The notes beneath the pieces were generated by a model. The model was not told the origin of the DNA and did not search any database. It saw only the letters and a list, made by a program, of their open reading frames with translations. The position numbers and the translations under genes are program-made. From the NCBI GenBank assembly GCA_021829645.1, contig JAKBPI010000001.1, forward strand, positions 71,206 to 135,205: 64,000 bases of DNA, written 5' to 3'. The first letter of the stretch is position 1. Each line of letters opens with the position of its first letter. Of this stretch, positions 8,087 to 17,002 are shown in pieces. Origin of the DNA: Actinomycetes bacterium. Its GTDB lineage: Bacteria > Actinomycetota > Acidimicrobiia > Acidimicrobiales > Bog-793.

Positions 8087-8635
8087 TCAACTCCGCCCGA
8101 TGAGAGCCACAGCAAAGCAGGCCAAACCTTCGTTTCTACCCAAAGCTCCCAACTGCTCCGGCCTAGTGGCTTTGACGTGAACCTGACCTTTGGCGGCTTC
8201 CGACAACTTGCCCATTATTTCTTTTATTACGGGAGCCAATTTAGGCTTTTCCGTTACAACCGTACAGTCTGCATTCAGCAAATGCCAGCCGTCCTGGCTT
8301 AGCCTTTCGGCAATTACAGAAAGCATCCAAAGAGAATCGGCATTTTTATAGCTCTCGTTGTCGTCGGGAAACATCATCCCTATGTCACCCATGCCGGCTG
8401 CTCCCAACATGGCGTCACTAACGGCATGAGCAAGGGCATCGGCATCACTGTGGCCCAAAAGCGGTGGCATTCCGTCAAACTTTACTCCGCCTAAAACTAA
8501 ACAGCGATCATCGGTTATATTTTGAGTTGTCTCATCCCTCACAACTGAGCTTTGAGCCTCGCCTGCCTCTCGGTCTTTGCTTTCTTTTTCAAAGGGATGA
8601 ACGTCAAAGCCAAAACCCACTCTTATTTGTTCCAT
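8087..8635 (-). CDS. ispF: 2-C-methyl-D-erythritol 2,4-cyclodiphosphate synthase
   Basis: MEP-pathway enzyme that cyclises CDP-ME-2-phosphate. Metal ligands are seen in GFDVHPF (Asp, His) and LLGHSDADALAHA (His); the CDP-binding ATRPEQLGALGRNEG region is present near the C-terminus. At 182 aa it is about 25 residues longer than usual: residues 17-44, between DVHPF and CLVLGG, are a charged insertion rich in Glu, Asp, Ser and Thr where most IspF proteins have a short turn. AAAGG before the ATG supports the start. Confidence 0.92.
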   Translation of the reverse strand: MEQIRVGFGFDVHPFEKESKDREAGEAQSSVVRDETTQNITDDRCLVLGGVKFDGMPPLLGHSDADALAHAVSDAMLGAAGMGDIGMMFPDDNESYKNADSLWMLSVIAERLSQDGWHLLNADCTVVTEKPKLAPVIKEIMGKLSEAAKGQVHVKATRPEQLGALGRNEGLACFAVALIGRS

Positions 8636-8729
8636 AACAACCTTTCACCATTACCAAGGACTGTCAAAGTCCTCTTGTAAAGTTCAGTTTTTACTATTCA
8701 AAAGACATGTTTTAACAGATCGCCACCTT

Positions 8730-9509
8730 CTACCCATGGCGCTTGAGACTTTGAGAGGAACTCGTTTTTGCCGTAAGCACTGCCTCCAGCAAAAGGACGT
8801 CATCGGGATCCGTTATTTTCCAATTCAACGCTTCACCTTCCACCAGAGCTATTTTGGCACCCGCTTTTTCCAGTAAAGCGATGTCGTCCGTTGCCTCTTC
8901 CCCTTTGGAATGAACCGCACGTAGGACGTCTGGTGCAAAAGCCTGAGGTGTCTGAACGGCAATAAGTTTTTGCCTATCCAGCGTAGACAGGGAGCCGTCA
9001 TCTTCCAAGAGTTTAACGGTATCGGTAACGGGGAGGTAACAGGTGGCTCCATCGTAACCTTCGTCTATCTTGCCCATCACACGGCGAAACAGATCAGCTG
9101 TGGCCAAAGGGCGGGCCGCATCGTGAACGACAACGACGGAATAGTCCTGAGAAAGGACAGAAAGCCCGTTACGCACCGACTCCGATCTCGTCACGCCTCC
9201 AGATACTATAGTTATCATGCCGTCATCTAAATAGCGGTAATCAAGACTTTTCAAAAAGTAGGATGCCGCCGGTTCTGGCAGCTCGACAGCATCAACAAGT
9301 GAGCGTAGAGTTTTTAAAACAGTTTCTCTGTCTGTCTCTTGCAAAACCTGTGGAGGAATTACAACAGCGATATGATCAACCGCTTGTACAAGTTGGTGAA
9401 TGCACCAAGATATGACGGGGAAACCAAAAAATTCTACAAATTGCTTCAGCGAGCCAAATCTGGTTCCACTGCCGCCCGCCACAACGATAGCCGCTGAACG
9501 GTCTTTCAT
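8730..9509 (-). CDS. ispD: 2-C-methyl-D-erythritol 4-phosphate cytidylyltransferase
   Basis: MEP-pathway step before IspF, transferring CMP to MEP. The nucleotide-binding loop VVAGGSGTRFGSLKQF and the VVVHDAARPL motif are clear. At 259 aa it is about 30 residues longer than typical, the extra residues lying around 70-105. It follows carD and precedes ispF, the standard arrangement. 94 bases separate it from ispF, with no terminator in between. Confidence 0.9.
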   Translation of the reverse strand: MKDRSAAIVVAGGSGTRFGSLKQFVEFFGFPVISWCIHQLVQAVDHIAVVIPPQVLQETDRETVLKTLRSLVDAVELPEPAASYFLKSLDYRYLDDGMITIVSGGVTRSESVRNGLSVLSQDYSVVVVHDAARPLATADLFRRVMGKIDEGYDGATCYLPVTDTVKLLEDDGSLSTLDRQKLIAVQTPQAFAPDVLRAVHSKGEEATDDIALLEKAGAKIALVEGEALNWKITDPDDVLLLEAVLTAKTSSSQSLKRHG

Positions 9510-9559
9510 GACAGTAAAACTTTTTGCTTGTACCCCATCGGGATATACCGCTTCCGTCT

Positions 9560-10057
9560 CTACGGCAATGCCGAGTTAAGACGCTTTTCTGCCTCAGTCT
9601 CGTCAACTCCGATGGCAAACGTAAGTTCTGAAATTAGAATCTGACGGGCTCTCACCAGCATATTTTTTTCTCCGATGGACAGCCCATTATCTTTGTCTCT
9701 GATGGAAAGATTTCTGATAACTTCTGCTACCTGATATATATCACCTGACTTCAATTTCTCTAGGTGATTCTTGTAGCGCCTAGACCAATTGACAGGCATT
9801 CTGGCATCTTTTTTACCCAAGACGGCAAAGACTTCTTCTACCTCTTCGTCGTTGATGACTTCCCTGATACCCACTTCTTTGATGTTTTCCACGGGTACCA
9901 TAAGTGTTAGATCCCCATAGGCTAATTTCAATACCAGATATTCCCGTTTTTCACCGAAAGCCTCCTTGATTTCCCTACGTTCAACAATCGCAGCGCCGTG
10001 GTGCGGATATACGACTTTATCGCCGACGTCAAATAGCATCTGGCTTTGTGCGGTCAT
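9560..10057 (-). CDS. carD: CarD-type RNA polymerase-binding transcription regulator
   Basis: 165 aa. The N-terminal RNA polymerase-interaction (Tudor-like) domain contains FDVGDKVVYPHHGAAIV; the C-terminal helical DNA-binding domain includes MPVNWSRRYKNHLEKL, with the Trp that contacts the upstream edge of the promoter bubble. CarD stabilises open complexes, especially at rRNA promoters, in mycobacteria and relatives. I placed the start at the ATG at 10057, because AGAGGTG at 10067-10073 is its ribosome site; the upstream GTG at 10069 lies inside that site. Confidence 0.92.
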   Translation of the reverse strand: MTAQSQMLFDVGDKVVYPHHGAAIVERREIKEAFGEKREYLVLKLAYGDLTLMVPVENIKEVGIREVINDEEVEEVFAVLGKKDARMPVNWSRRYKNHLEKLKSGDIYQVAEVIRNLSIRDKDNGLSIGEKNMLVRARQILISELTFAIGVDETEAEKRLNSALP

Positions 10058-10792
10058 ATTTGGTATCACCTCTAACGGTTCAGATAATAAAATATAATAT
10101 TACTATCATACCTTATGAATCGGCTCAAAAGAAATCAGGAATGGTATTTAGGTAATATTTGACACTGAGGTTCCCCGGAAAAACTGGGCACTCAAGTTAT
10201 CACCCAGCCGAGTAGTAATCACTGTAACCGTGAGTCATCCGGACCCATACAATTTGTATGTTTTAGAGTCTTATAAAATCGGATATATTCCGTTACTCCT
10301 GCTTGGCAGAAAAGCTCTGACGGTAACCGGTATTGCAGTTTAGAAAACAGACCAAAATGATTTCATGCTACACGAAATCAATTTTAGCACTACTTGCAAT
10401 AGGGAATCCGTCATGGAGTTCAACTACTGATTTAGCTTGGTATTGTGAGATCCGGTCGGCATGGAAGATACTCTCTTTTGTATTTTGTTCTTCTTGTGTG
10501 AATAGCTTTATCGGCTAAAAAATAGAGCGTCGTCAGCTTGACCGTAGATCTATTACGCTGTTAACTGCCTCAATTTTGAACTAAAACCTTTCATGCCGTG
10601 GTAGCTATGTATTTACCACTGATAATCTATCGCCTCATTGGATGCCCGGCAATTCAAGGTAAAATCAAGATCGTATTTCATACTTTCATGATAATTAGAT
10701 TAGCTAATTCTCAAAACAACTAAAGACCGACTTTAGTGCTCTCGGTACAACGGCCAATGGGCTTCAGACGAGTTAAATGCAGATTTCGACAT
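10058..10792. other. Long intergenic region between disA and carD, no gene seen
   Basis: 735 bases without a credible coding frame. The carD promoter must lie near its right side of the carD start (about 10,070-10,130, AT-rich). The segment 10,160-10,200 has two similar short units (GACACTGAGG and GGGCACTCAAG) spaced like the multiple end repeats of some insertion sequences, but too short to assign. The region sits where the missing C-terminal domain of disA could once have been, yet I find no helix-hairpin-helix sequence in any frame. Confidence 0.5.
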
Positions 10793-11608
10793 TTAGTCCT
10801 TCAGAAACGGGGAGTGATCGGGTAAAGCCTGTACTCCCTCTTCTCCAAACATCTCAGTAATCTCTTCCGGCGAATAACTGTCTCTCAGTTCCAGGTAGAG
10901 CTTTGTCATAGTTTTTTTCGCCTCAGTCAAGTTTTCTTTCATATCGCTCAGTTCAAAATACTGAAACTTTCCCAGAGTACCCAGCTCGCTCAAAAGGCCC
11001 TCGATTTCACCGGCAACGCGATCGAAAACTCTAATCTGTTGAAAAAATAAAAGAATTTTTTTGAGCACCCCGCTGGTATTTGGATCCTGTAAGATATCGA
11101 CTTCCGTGGCGTTGATACGCCTAAATTGTCTTTCCAAAACTTGCATCATTCTGTTAAAGCGTATACCTATATTTTCCGTGGGTTCGAGGATGTGTTTTTC
11201 TTCGCGAAAATATAAGGTAATGGAACCCATTTCTTCTGAAACAGATACCACGAAGGCATCGGTGGATCTGGCAACGCGTTCAGCGGTTCTATGCCTGGTC
11301 CCGGTTTCGGTGGTGAAAGCAGTCGGATCCGGCATCAGATGAATATTGGCCCACAGAATTCTTTTGGCTCTTTGGTCCAATATAATGGCTCCGTCCATTT
11401 TTGCCAATTCCGAAAGGCGCTGTGGGGTCATGGAGGCGTCGATGTGAAAACCTCCGGAAGCGATATTTAGGATATCCCGGCTGTCGTCCAGAACGAGTAA
11501 GGCACCCATTCGGGCTTTTAAAATCCTATTCAGGCCTTCCCGTAAGTCGGTACCCGGCACCACCAAAGAGAGTTTTTCGCTCCATTCCATCCTGCCCGTT
11601 TCGTCCAT
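10793..11608 (-). CDS. disA: Diadenylate cyclase DisA, lacking the C-terminal HhH domain
   Basis: Makes cyclic di-AMP from two ATP. The DAC domain (residues about 1-150) carries the catalytic DGA (residues 72-74) and RHRTAE (105-110) motifs; the helical linker follows to about residue 250. The protein is 271 aa, whereas DisA is usually about 355 aa with a DNA-binding helix-hairpin-helix domain at the end. That domain is missing and is not found downstream. Cyclase activity and octamer formation could persist, but DNA-structure sensing should not. It lies 69 bases downstream of radA, the common partner. Confidence 0.88.
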   Translation of the reverse strand: MDETGRMEWSEKLSLVVPGTDLREGLNRILKARMGALLVLDDSRDILNIASGGFHIDASMTPQRLSELAKMDGAIILDQRAKRILWANIHLMPDPTAFTTETGTRHRTAERVARSTDAFVVSVSEEMGSITLYFREEKHILEPTENIGIRFNRMMQVLERQFRRINATEVDILQDPNTSGVLKKILLFFQQIRVFDRVAGEIEGLLSELGTLGKFQYFELSDMKENLTEAKKTMTKLYLELRDSYSPEEITEMFGEEGVQALPDHSPFLKD

Positions 11609-11677
11609 AATCTAGATTCTAGACACTGGACTGCACCCAAGGTGCAACGAGTAGGTAAAAAATGGTACAACGGCTTA

Positions 11678-13045
11678 TCATTCTATGGTCAACGCTTTGA
11701 GAGCTTCGCGTAAAGTTCTCACCCCAATAATTTCAATTTTGTTGCCTTCCGACTTCTCATCCAAATTGTCTGCGTCAGAAGCTGGAACTATAAATTTTTT
11801 AAAACCCAACCTGATCCCTTCTGCTAATCTCTTGTCCAAGTGAGCTACCTGTCTTACTTCTCCACCTAACCCTAACTCCCCACAGGACAAAAGAGCACCG
11901 TCAACTTTTGTGTCATGAAAAGCAGATGCCAAACAAAGAGCCAGTGGAAGGTCCAAAGCCGGTTCGCTCACTTTGATACCTCCCACAATGGAAACAAAGA
12001 CATCGCTGGCAGAAAAACTACAGCCTGCTCGCTGTTCTAAAATAGCCAAAATAATGGCTAAACGCGAACCGGCAACACCTTGCACCTGTCTTTTGGGATT
12101 GGCTAAATTGCTCTTTACTACCAAGGCTTGCAATTCCACCAGCAGACTTCTTTGACCTTCCAAAACCGGAACCACAACCGATCCGGGGACTTCTTGACAC
12201 CTGTCAGCCAACATCAGACCCGAAGGATCGGGAATTTCCCGCAAGCCTTCTGCACTCATAGAAAAAATAGCCGTTTCGCCGGATGTACCAAATCTATGCT
12301 TTAACACAGTCAGAACGCGTAGGCTATGATGCCTGTCCCCTTCAAAGCTGACCACGGTATCCACTAGGTGTTCGAGCACTTTTGGTCCGGCCAAAGTGCC
12401 GTCTTTGGTGACATGACCGGCCATAATGACAGCCGTATTCATTTTTTTGGCAAACTTTACCAAATTTTCCGTCACTGCACGCACTTGCGTTACGCTTCCG
12501 GAAGCAGAGTTGACGGTTTCATCGCAGACCGTCTGCACTGAGTCCACAATCAATAAATCGGGCTTCAGGTCTTTGGCATAAGCTAATATTTCGGCTGTCC
12601 CGAATGCGTGCAGCAAGTTCATACCGGAGTCGTGAATAAAAAGTCTTGCCGCCCGTAAAGATATCTGATTCAGACCCTCTTCGGCGGAAACGTACATGAC
12701 ACTGATGCGCTTGGCCATCGAAGCGGCGATTTGTAATAAAAACGTGGATTTACCTATCCCGGGCTCGCCCCCGAGCAAAGTGACGGAACCGGGAAGAAGA
12801 CCGCCGGAAAAAACCCGGTCCGCTTCTGCTATTCCTGTCGGAATCGGCTGAATCGTTCCGGCATCCGGATGGGTCGTATCCATACGGCGTAGACGGAAAG
12901 GATCCAAAGGGAGATTTTGGGAAGTTTTTGTCTCATCCACAACAGACAAGGCGTCCCAACGATCGCATTCCAAACATTTACCCTGCCATCTGGAAGTCTC
13001 GTGTCCGCAGTTATTGCAACGGTACAATACTTTATTCTGAGCCAT
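11678..13045 (-). CDS. radA: DNA repair ATPase/helicase RadA (Sms)
   Basis: 455 aa. Four-Cys zinc finger (Cys10, 13, 24, 27), RecA-like ATPase with Walker A GGEPGIGKS (Lys99) and a C-terminal Lon-protease-like domain. RadA drives branch migration of recombination intermediates. The RadA-specific motif normally KNRFG reads KHRFG here (residues 249-253), an unusual substitution next to the essential Lys. It is followed by disA. No strong ribosome site was seen before the ATG. Confidence 0.92.
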   Translation of the reverse strand: MAQNKVLYRCNNCGHETSRWQGKCLECDRWDALSVVDETKTSQNLPLDPFRLRRMDTTHPDAGTIQPIPTGIAEADRVFSGGLLPGSVTLLGGEPGIGKSTFLLQIAASMAKRISVMYVSAEEGLNQISLRAARLFIHDSGMNLLHAFGTAEILAYAKDLKPDLLIVDSVQTVCDETVNSASGSVTQVRAVTENLVKFAKKMNTAVIMAGHVTKDGTLAGPKVLEHLVDTVVSFEGDRHHSLRVLTVLKHRFGTSGETAIFSMSAEGLREIPDPSGLMLADRCQEVPGSVVVPVLEGQRSLLVELQALVVKSNLANPKRQVQGVAGSRLAIILAILEQRAGCSFSASDVFVSIVGGIKVSEPALDLPLALCLASAFHDTKVDGALLSCGELGLGGEVRQVAHLDKRLAEGIRLGFKKFIVPASDADNLDEKSEGNKIEIIGVRTLREALKALTIE

Positions 13046-13090
13046 AAAGCAATACTAAAAAAAGGTTGTATCAACTCTGCGGAAAAATCA

Positions 13091-13128
13091 ATAAGTGCGC
13101 CAAGAAAGGAGCAACTTGGCGCACTTAT
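13091..13128 (-). terminator. Terminator between clpC and radA
   Basis: Perfect 14-base stem (13091-13104 with 13115-13128) and a ten-base loop. On the minus strand it is followed by TGATTTTTCC, ending the clpC message. On the plus strand it is followed by six T, so it could act in both directions. Confidence 0.75.
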
Positions 13129-13187
13129 TTTTTATTTATACAGTTTCCTAAAGCCCGTTTGACAAGCCGGGCAGCAGATCTTATTCC

Positions 13188-15671
13188 TTACGAGTCTGCA
13201 CCCGCACCGGCTAGCTCGATTGACTGGTGTTCAAAACCGGGAACGGCAGTGAAAATTATCTTTTCGTCTGCCACGTCGACCACTACGGTTTCGCCGGGAG
13301 TAAATTCTTTCCACAGAATTTTTTCCGCCAATGGGTCTTCAATCAACTGTTGAATAGCCCTGCGCAGAGGTCTGGCACCCAGAGTTGGATCGTAGCCTTT
13401 CTTGGCCACGAATTGCTTGGCAGTAAGTGTCAGTTCCACGCCTATGCCTTGTCCTTCCAGTTGTGCGACAAGCCGTTTGGTCAACAGTTCCACTATTTCC
13501 ACTACTTCTTCCAGCTGCAATTCGTGGAAAACGACTACCTCATCAATACGGTTCAGGAACTCTGGCTTAAAGTGAGACTTAAGGGCTTCATGAACTTTGG
13601 ATTTCATCTTCTCATAAGTTATGGCTTCGGAAAACTTCTGGAAACCTACGTTTGCCTTCCGGAGATCTGCCGTCCCAAGATTGGATGTCATGATCAAAAT
13701 AGTGTTCTTGAAGTCTACGGTTCTCCCTTGAGAATCTGTAAGTCGACCGTCTTCCAAAATCTGTAGCAAAGTGTTGAAGATATCCGGATGAGCTTTTTCT
13801 ATTTCGTCGAAAAGTATGATAGAAAATGGCTTTCTCCGAACAGCTTCGGTCAGTTGACCGCCTTCGTCATAGCCCACATACCCCGGAGGAGAACCTACCA
13901 GTCTGCTCACAGCGTGCTTTTCCATGTATTCACTCATATCCATCTGGATAAGAGCGGTCTCATCGCCAAAAAGCAACTCGGCTAGAGCTTTGGCCAGTTC
14001 GGTTTTCCCGACACCTGTCGGACCGAGGAAAATAAAGGAGCCGCTGGGACGTTTCGGATCTTTTAACCCGGCCCTCGTCCTACGTATCGCCCTGGAAAGG
14101 GCGTTGACGGCGTCTTCTTGCCCTATGATGCGCCTGTGAAGTTCATCTTCCATACGCAACAACTTGGCGGTTTCTTCTTCGGTAAGTCTGAAAACAGGTA
14201 TACCGGTCCAGTTAGCCAATACTTCGGCTATAACGTCTTCGTCAACTACGTCAAACAAATCGACGCCTTCCGATCTCCACTCAGCCTCAAGAGCCGACTT
14301 ACGCTCCTGCTTGACTTGAATCTCGTCAGCTATTTTCTGAAGTTTATCCTGGTTGTCTTTTGCCGACTCTACTTCGCGCTCTTTGTAGAGTCTGGAAAGA
14401 TCTTCTTCGATTTTCTTGTACTCGGGAGGGGTAGACATTCTGCGAATTCGCAGTCTACTCCCTGCTTCGTCAATGAGATCGATGGCCTTGTCAGGCAGAT
14501 ATCTGTCTGAAATATAGCGATCGGCTAAATTGGCAGCCGCTACCAAAGCTTGGTCTGTGATCGTAACTTGGTGGTGCTCTTCGTAACGTTCCCGAAGACC
14601 TTTTAAGATTTCAATAGTGTGCTCCAGTGAAGGCTCTTCTACCTTGATGGGCTGGAAACGCCTTTCTAGGGCGGCGTCTTTTTCCAAGTGCTTACGGTAC
14701 TCGTCTATTGTGGTAGCGCCTATCGTTTGCAATTCTCCTCTGGCAAGCATCGGTTTCAGTATCGAAGCTGCGTCAATAGCCCCTTCGGCAGCACCTGCTC
14801 CCACCAAAGTGTGTAGTTCGTCAATGAAGAGTATCGTGTCACCTCGGGTTTTGATTTCTTTCAAGACTTTCTTTAGTCTTTCTTCAAAATCACCGCGGTA
14901 ACGACTCCCCGCTACCAGAGCCCCGAGATCCAAAGTGTAAAGCTGCTTTCCTTTCAAAGTCTCGGGTACGTCGTTATTCACGATCTGCTGCGAAAGACCT
15001 TCGACTATGGCTGTTTTCCCAACCCCAGGTTCGCCTATCAAAACTGGATTGTTCTTGGTTCTACGAGAAAGTACCTGCATAAGGCGCTCTATTTCTCTGT
15101 CTCTACCTATCACCGGGTCTAACTTGTGTTCCCTGGCAAGCTGGGTAAGATTACGTCCGAATTGGTCAAGCACAGGAGAACCGGTTGGCGCTTGGTCAGA
15201 AGAGCCGGAGCCCACACCGGATGCTTCCCTGCCTTGGTAACCAGAAAGAAGTTGAATAACCTGTTGGCGCACACGGGGAAGATCGGCGCCCAAGCTTTGC
15301 AGCACTTGAGCTGCCACTCCTTCGCCTTCTCTCACCAAACCCAGCAACATGTGTTCTGTGCCTATGTAGTTGTGACCCAATTGCAAAGCTTCCCTGAGGG
15401 AAAGTTCCAAAACCTTTTTTGCCCGCGGGGTAAAAGGCGGAGACCCTGTGGGGGCCGTGCCGGCGGGTCCTATGGTTTCTTCCACTTTGGCCCTTACTGC
15501 CTCCAGTGAAATACCGAGAGACTCTAGCGCCTTGGCGGCAAGGCCTTCACCTTCGTGTATCAACCCGAGCAGAATGTGCTCGGTACCTATAAAACTGTGA
15601 TTGAGCTGGCGGGCTTCTTCCTGTGCCAACACTAATACTCTTCGTGCCCTATCAGTAAAGCGCTCGAACAT
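13188..15671 (-). CDS. clpC: Clp protease regulatory ATPase ClpC
   Basis: Hsp100/Clp ATPase of 827 aa that unfolds substrates for ClpP. Two Clp_N repeats occupy residues about 5-140. D1 has GEPGVGKT (Lys219), a UVR-like coiled middle domain follows around 410-460, and D2 has GPTGVGKTE with the ClpP-binding and C-terminal ClpB-small domains after it. AAGGAG lies five bases before the ATG. Class III-type ClpC is essential in many actinobacteria. A possible ECF-type promoter lies upstream. Confidence 0.96.
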   Translation of the reverse strand: MFERFTDRARRVLVLAQEEARQLNHSFIGTEHILLGLIHEGEGLAAKALESLGISLEAVRAKVEETIGPAGTAPTGSPPFTPRAKKVLELSLREALQLGHNYIGTEHMLLGLVREGEGVAAQVLQSLGADLPRVRQQVIQLLSGYQGREASGVGSGSSDQAPTGSPVLDQFGRNLTQLAREHKLDPVIGRDREIERLMQVLSRRTKNNPVLIGEPGVGKTAIVEGLSQQIVNNDVPETLKGKQLYTLDLGALVAGSRYRGDFEERLKKVLKEIKTRGDTILFIDELHTLVGAGAAEGAIDAASILKPMLARGELQTIGATTIDEYRKHLEKDAALERRFQPIKVEEPSLEHTIEILKGLRERYEEHHQVTITDQALVAAANLADRYISDRYLPDKAIDLIDEAGSRLRIRRMSTPPEYKKIEEDLSRLYKEREVESAKDNQDKLQKIADEIQVKQERKSALEAEWRSEGVDLFDVVDEDVIAEVLANWTGIPVFRLTEEETAKLLRMEDELHRRIIGQEDAVNALSRAIRRTRAGLKDPKRPSGSFIFLGPTGVGKTELAKALAELLFGDETALIQMDMSEYMEKHAVSRLVGSPPGYVGYDEGGQLTEAVRRKPFSIILFDEIEKAHPDIFNTLLQILEDGRLTDSQGRTVDFKNTILIMTSNLGTADLRKANVGFQKFSEAITYEKMKSKVHEALKSHFKPEFLNRIDEVVVFHELQLEEVVEIVELLTKRLVAQLEGQGIGVELTLTAKQFVAKKGYDPTLGARPLRRAIQQLIEDPLAEKILWKEFTPGETVVVDVADEKIIFTAVPGFEHQSIELAGAGADS

Positions 15672-15761
15672 TTTACTCCTTCGAAGCTCTTTTTACAATT
15701 TGAGCTTACATCTATAAAAGCCTGTTTGTACTGTCATTAAATATAAACATTTATAATAATC

Positions 15762-15788
15762 AACGACTGTAAGCGGCCAAACCTTCCC
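15762..15788 (-). promoter_or_regulatory. Possible SigH/SigR-type promoter of clpC
   Basis: On the minus strand GGGAAG (complement of 15783-15788), a 17-base spacer, then CGTT (complement of 15762-15765). This resembles the GGAA(T/C)-N17-18-GTT consensus of actinobacterial thiol-stress sigma factors, and such a sigma/anti-sigma pair is encoded at 28.5-29.5 kb. The fifth position of the -35 box is G, not T or C, so this is tentative. Confidence 0.35.
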
Positions 15789-15867
15789 ATATTGTCCAAT
15801 CTTTTTTATAAATATAGTTTACCTTAATTAATTGCCTGATAATATCGCTGATTTTATTTGTCCTGAT

Positions 15868-15898
15868 AAAAGCCATCACAACTAGGTGGGATGGCTTT
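15868..15898. other. Hairpin in the clpC / polyprenyl synthase divergent region
   Basis: AAAGCCATC (15868-15876) pairs with GATGGCTTT (15890-15898) around a 13-base loop. It lies between two outward-facing promoters, where a terminator is not expected, so it may be a regulatory site or a short transcript end. The rest of the 311-base gap is AT-rich, with nothing else recognised. Confidence 0.3.
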
Positions 15899-15982
15899 CT
15901 AGAGTAAAAATATTTAAAAATTTATAAATAATATTGGCAGTAGCGTCAAAAGGGCTCTATATTTGCCGTAACGTTACATCTA

Positions 15983-16978
15983 GTGACTTTAAACGATTTC
16001 TTTTCCTCTTTGACAACCGAAGAGAGTATTGAGCGTCTGGAGAGCCAACTAGTTGAGGCTGTCTCCGTAGACGATATGTACCTCAATGAGATCGCCACCC
16101 ACTTGATAAAAGCTGGGGGAAAGCGCCTACGCCCTGCTCTTACCATATGTGCTGCTTCGACAAGACATGGTGAAATCAAACACGAAACCATTATGGGCGC
16201 TGTTTCCGTAGAATTGGTCCACTTGGCCTCCCTTTACCATGACGATGTGATGGACGAAGCCGTAAAAAGACGCAATGTAGCCAGCGTCAATGCCCTCTGG
16301 GGTAATAGATTGGCCATCGTGGTAGGAGACTACCTCTTGGCTAGATCTGCTGAAATTGCAGCCAGTTTGGGAAGCGAAATTGCCTCTTTAATAGCGGCCA
16401 CCTTGTCAAGACTTTGTCATGGCCAAGTTACTGAAGTCCGTTCTTGTTACGACGTCAACCGCACGCAAGAACAATATCTGGAATCGATAGCTGACAAAAC
16501 CGCCTCGCTGACAGCTACAGCCTGCCGTATAGGGGGCATAACAGCAGGTTTGGGCATGGATGAGATCGATGCCCTCACCGTCTACGGCGAAAATCTGGGT
16601 ATGATATTTCAGATCAGAGACGACGTATTAGATGTAGTCGCCACAGAAGAGTTCTTAAGAAAACCCCCCGGACAGGACTTGGCTGAAGGGGTATACACCA
16701 TGCCCGCATGTTGGGCGTTGCAAAATCCATCTGTGGGAGAAGAACTGGCTTCACTGCTAGGTCGTCCGCTCACTCCGGAGCAATTGACAGTTGCCAGACG
16801 CTTAATCATCAGCTCAGACGCCATAGAACGCACGGCAGTGGTGGCAAAGCAATACGCTAAAACAGCTCAGTTAGCTTGTGAAAAACTTAGCAATACCGAA
16901 GTCGCCACAAAACTTGCCAACTTGGCAGACAACCTTTTGCTGGCAATAGACACCACTGACGCCGCCCTCGCTAGCTAA
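15983..16978 (+). CDS. Polyprenyl diphosphate synthase (trans, long chain)
   Basis: 331 aa. Both Asp-rich motifs are present: DDVMDEA (first, in LYHDDVMDE) and DDVLD (second, in FQIRDDVLD), with the KAGGKRLRP substrate motif near residue 43. It would add isopentenyl units to make the C35-C50 side chain, probably for menaquinone; chain length cannot be read reliably. GTG at 15983 is the only start consistent with the upstream stop at 15941, and no ribosome site precedes it, so a leaderless message is possible. It is the only plus-strand gene in a long minus-strand block. Confidence 0.88.
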   Translation: MTLNDFFSSLTTEESIERLESQLVEAVSVDDMYLNEIATHLIKAGGKRLRPALTICAASTRHGEIKHETIMGAVSVELVHLASLYHDDVMDEAVKRRNVASVNALWGNRLAIVVGDYLLARSAEIAASLGSEIASLIAATLSRLCHGQVTEVRSCYDVNRTQEQYLESIADKTASLTATACRIGGITAGLGMDEIDALTVYGENLGMIFQIRDDVLDVVATEEFLRKPPGQDLAEGVYTMPACWALQNPSVGEELASLLGRPLTPEQLTVARRLIISSDAIERTAVVAKQYAKTAQLACEKLSNTEVATKLANLADNLLLAIDTTDAALAS

Positions 16979-17002
16979 AATTTCTGTTTGAAGTTATAGA
17001 AA

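Noticed and set aside
10160-10200. IS21-like multiple end repeats in the disA-carD gap
   Set aside because: Two short imperfect units only, no transposase trace and no target duplication; could be chance.
10333-10518. 61-codon plus-strand ORF in the disA-carD gap
   Set aside because: No ribosome site, no recognisable sequence, composition like random AT-rich DNA.
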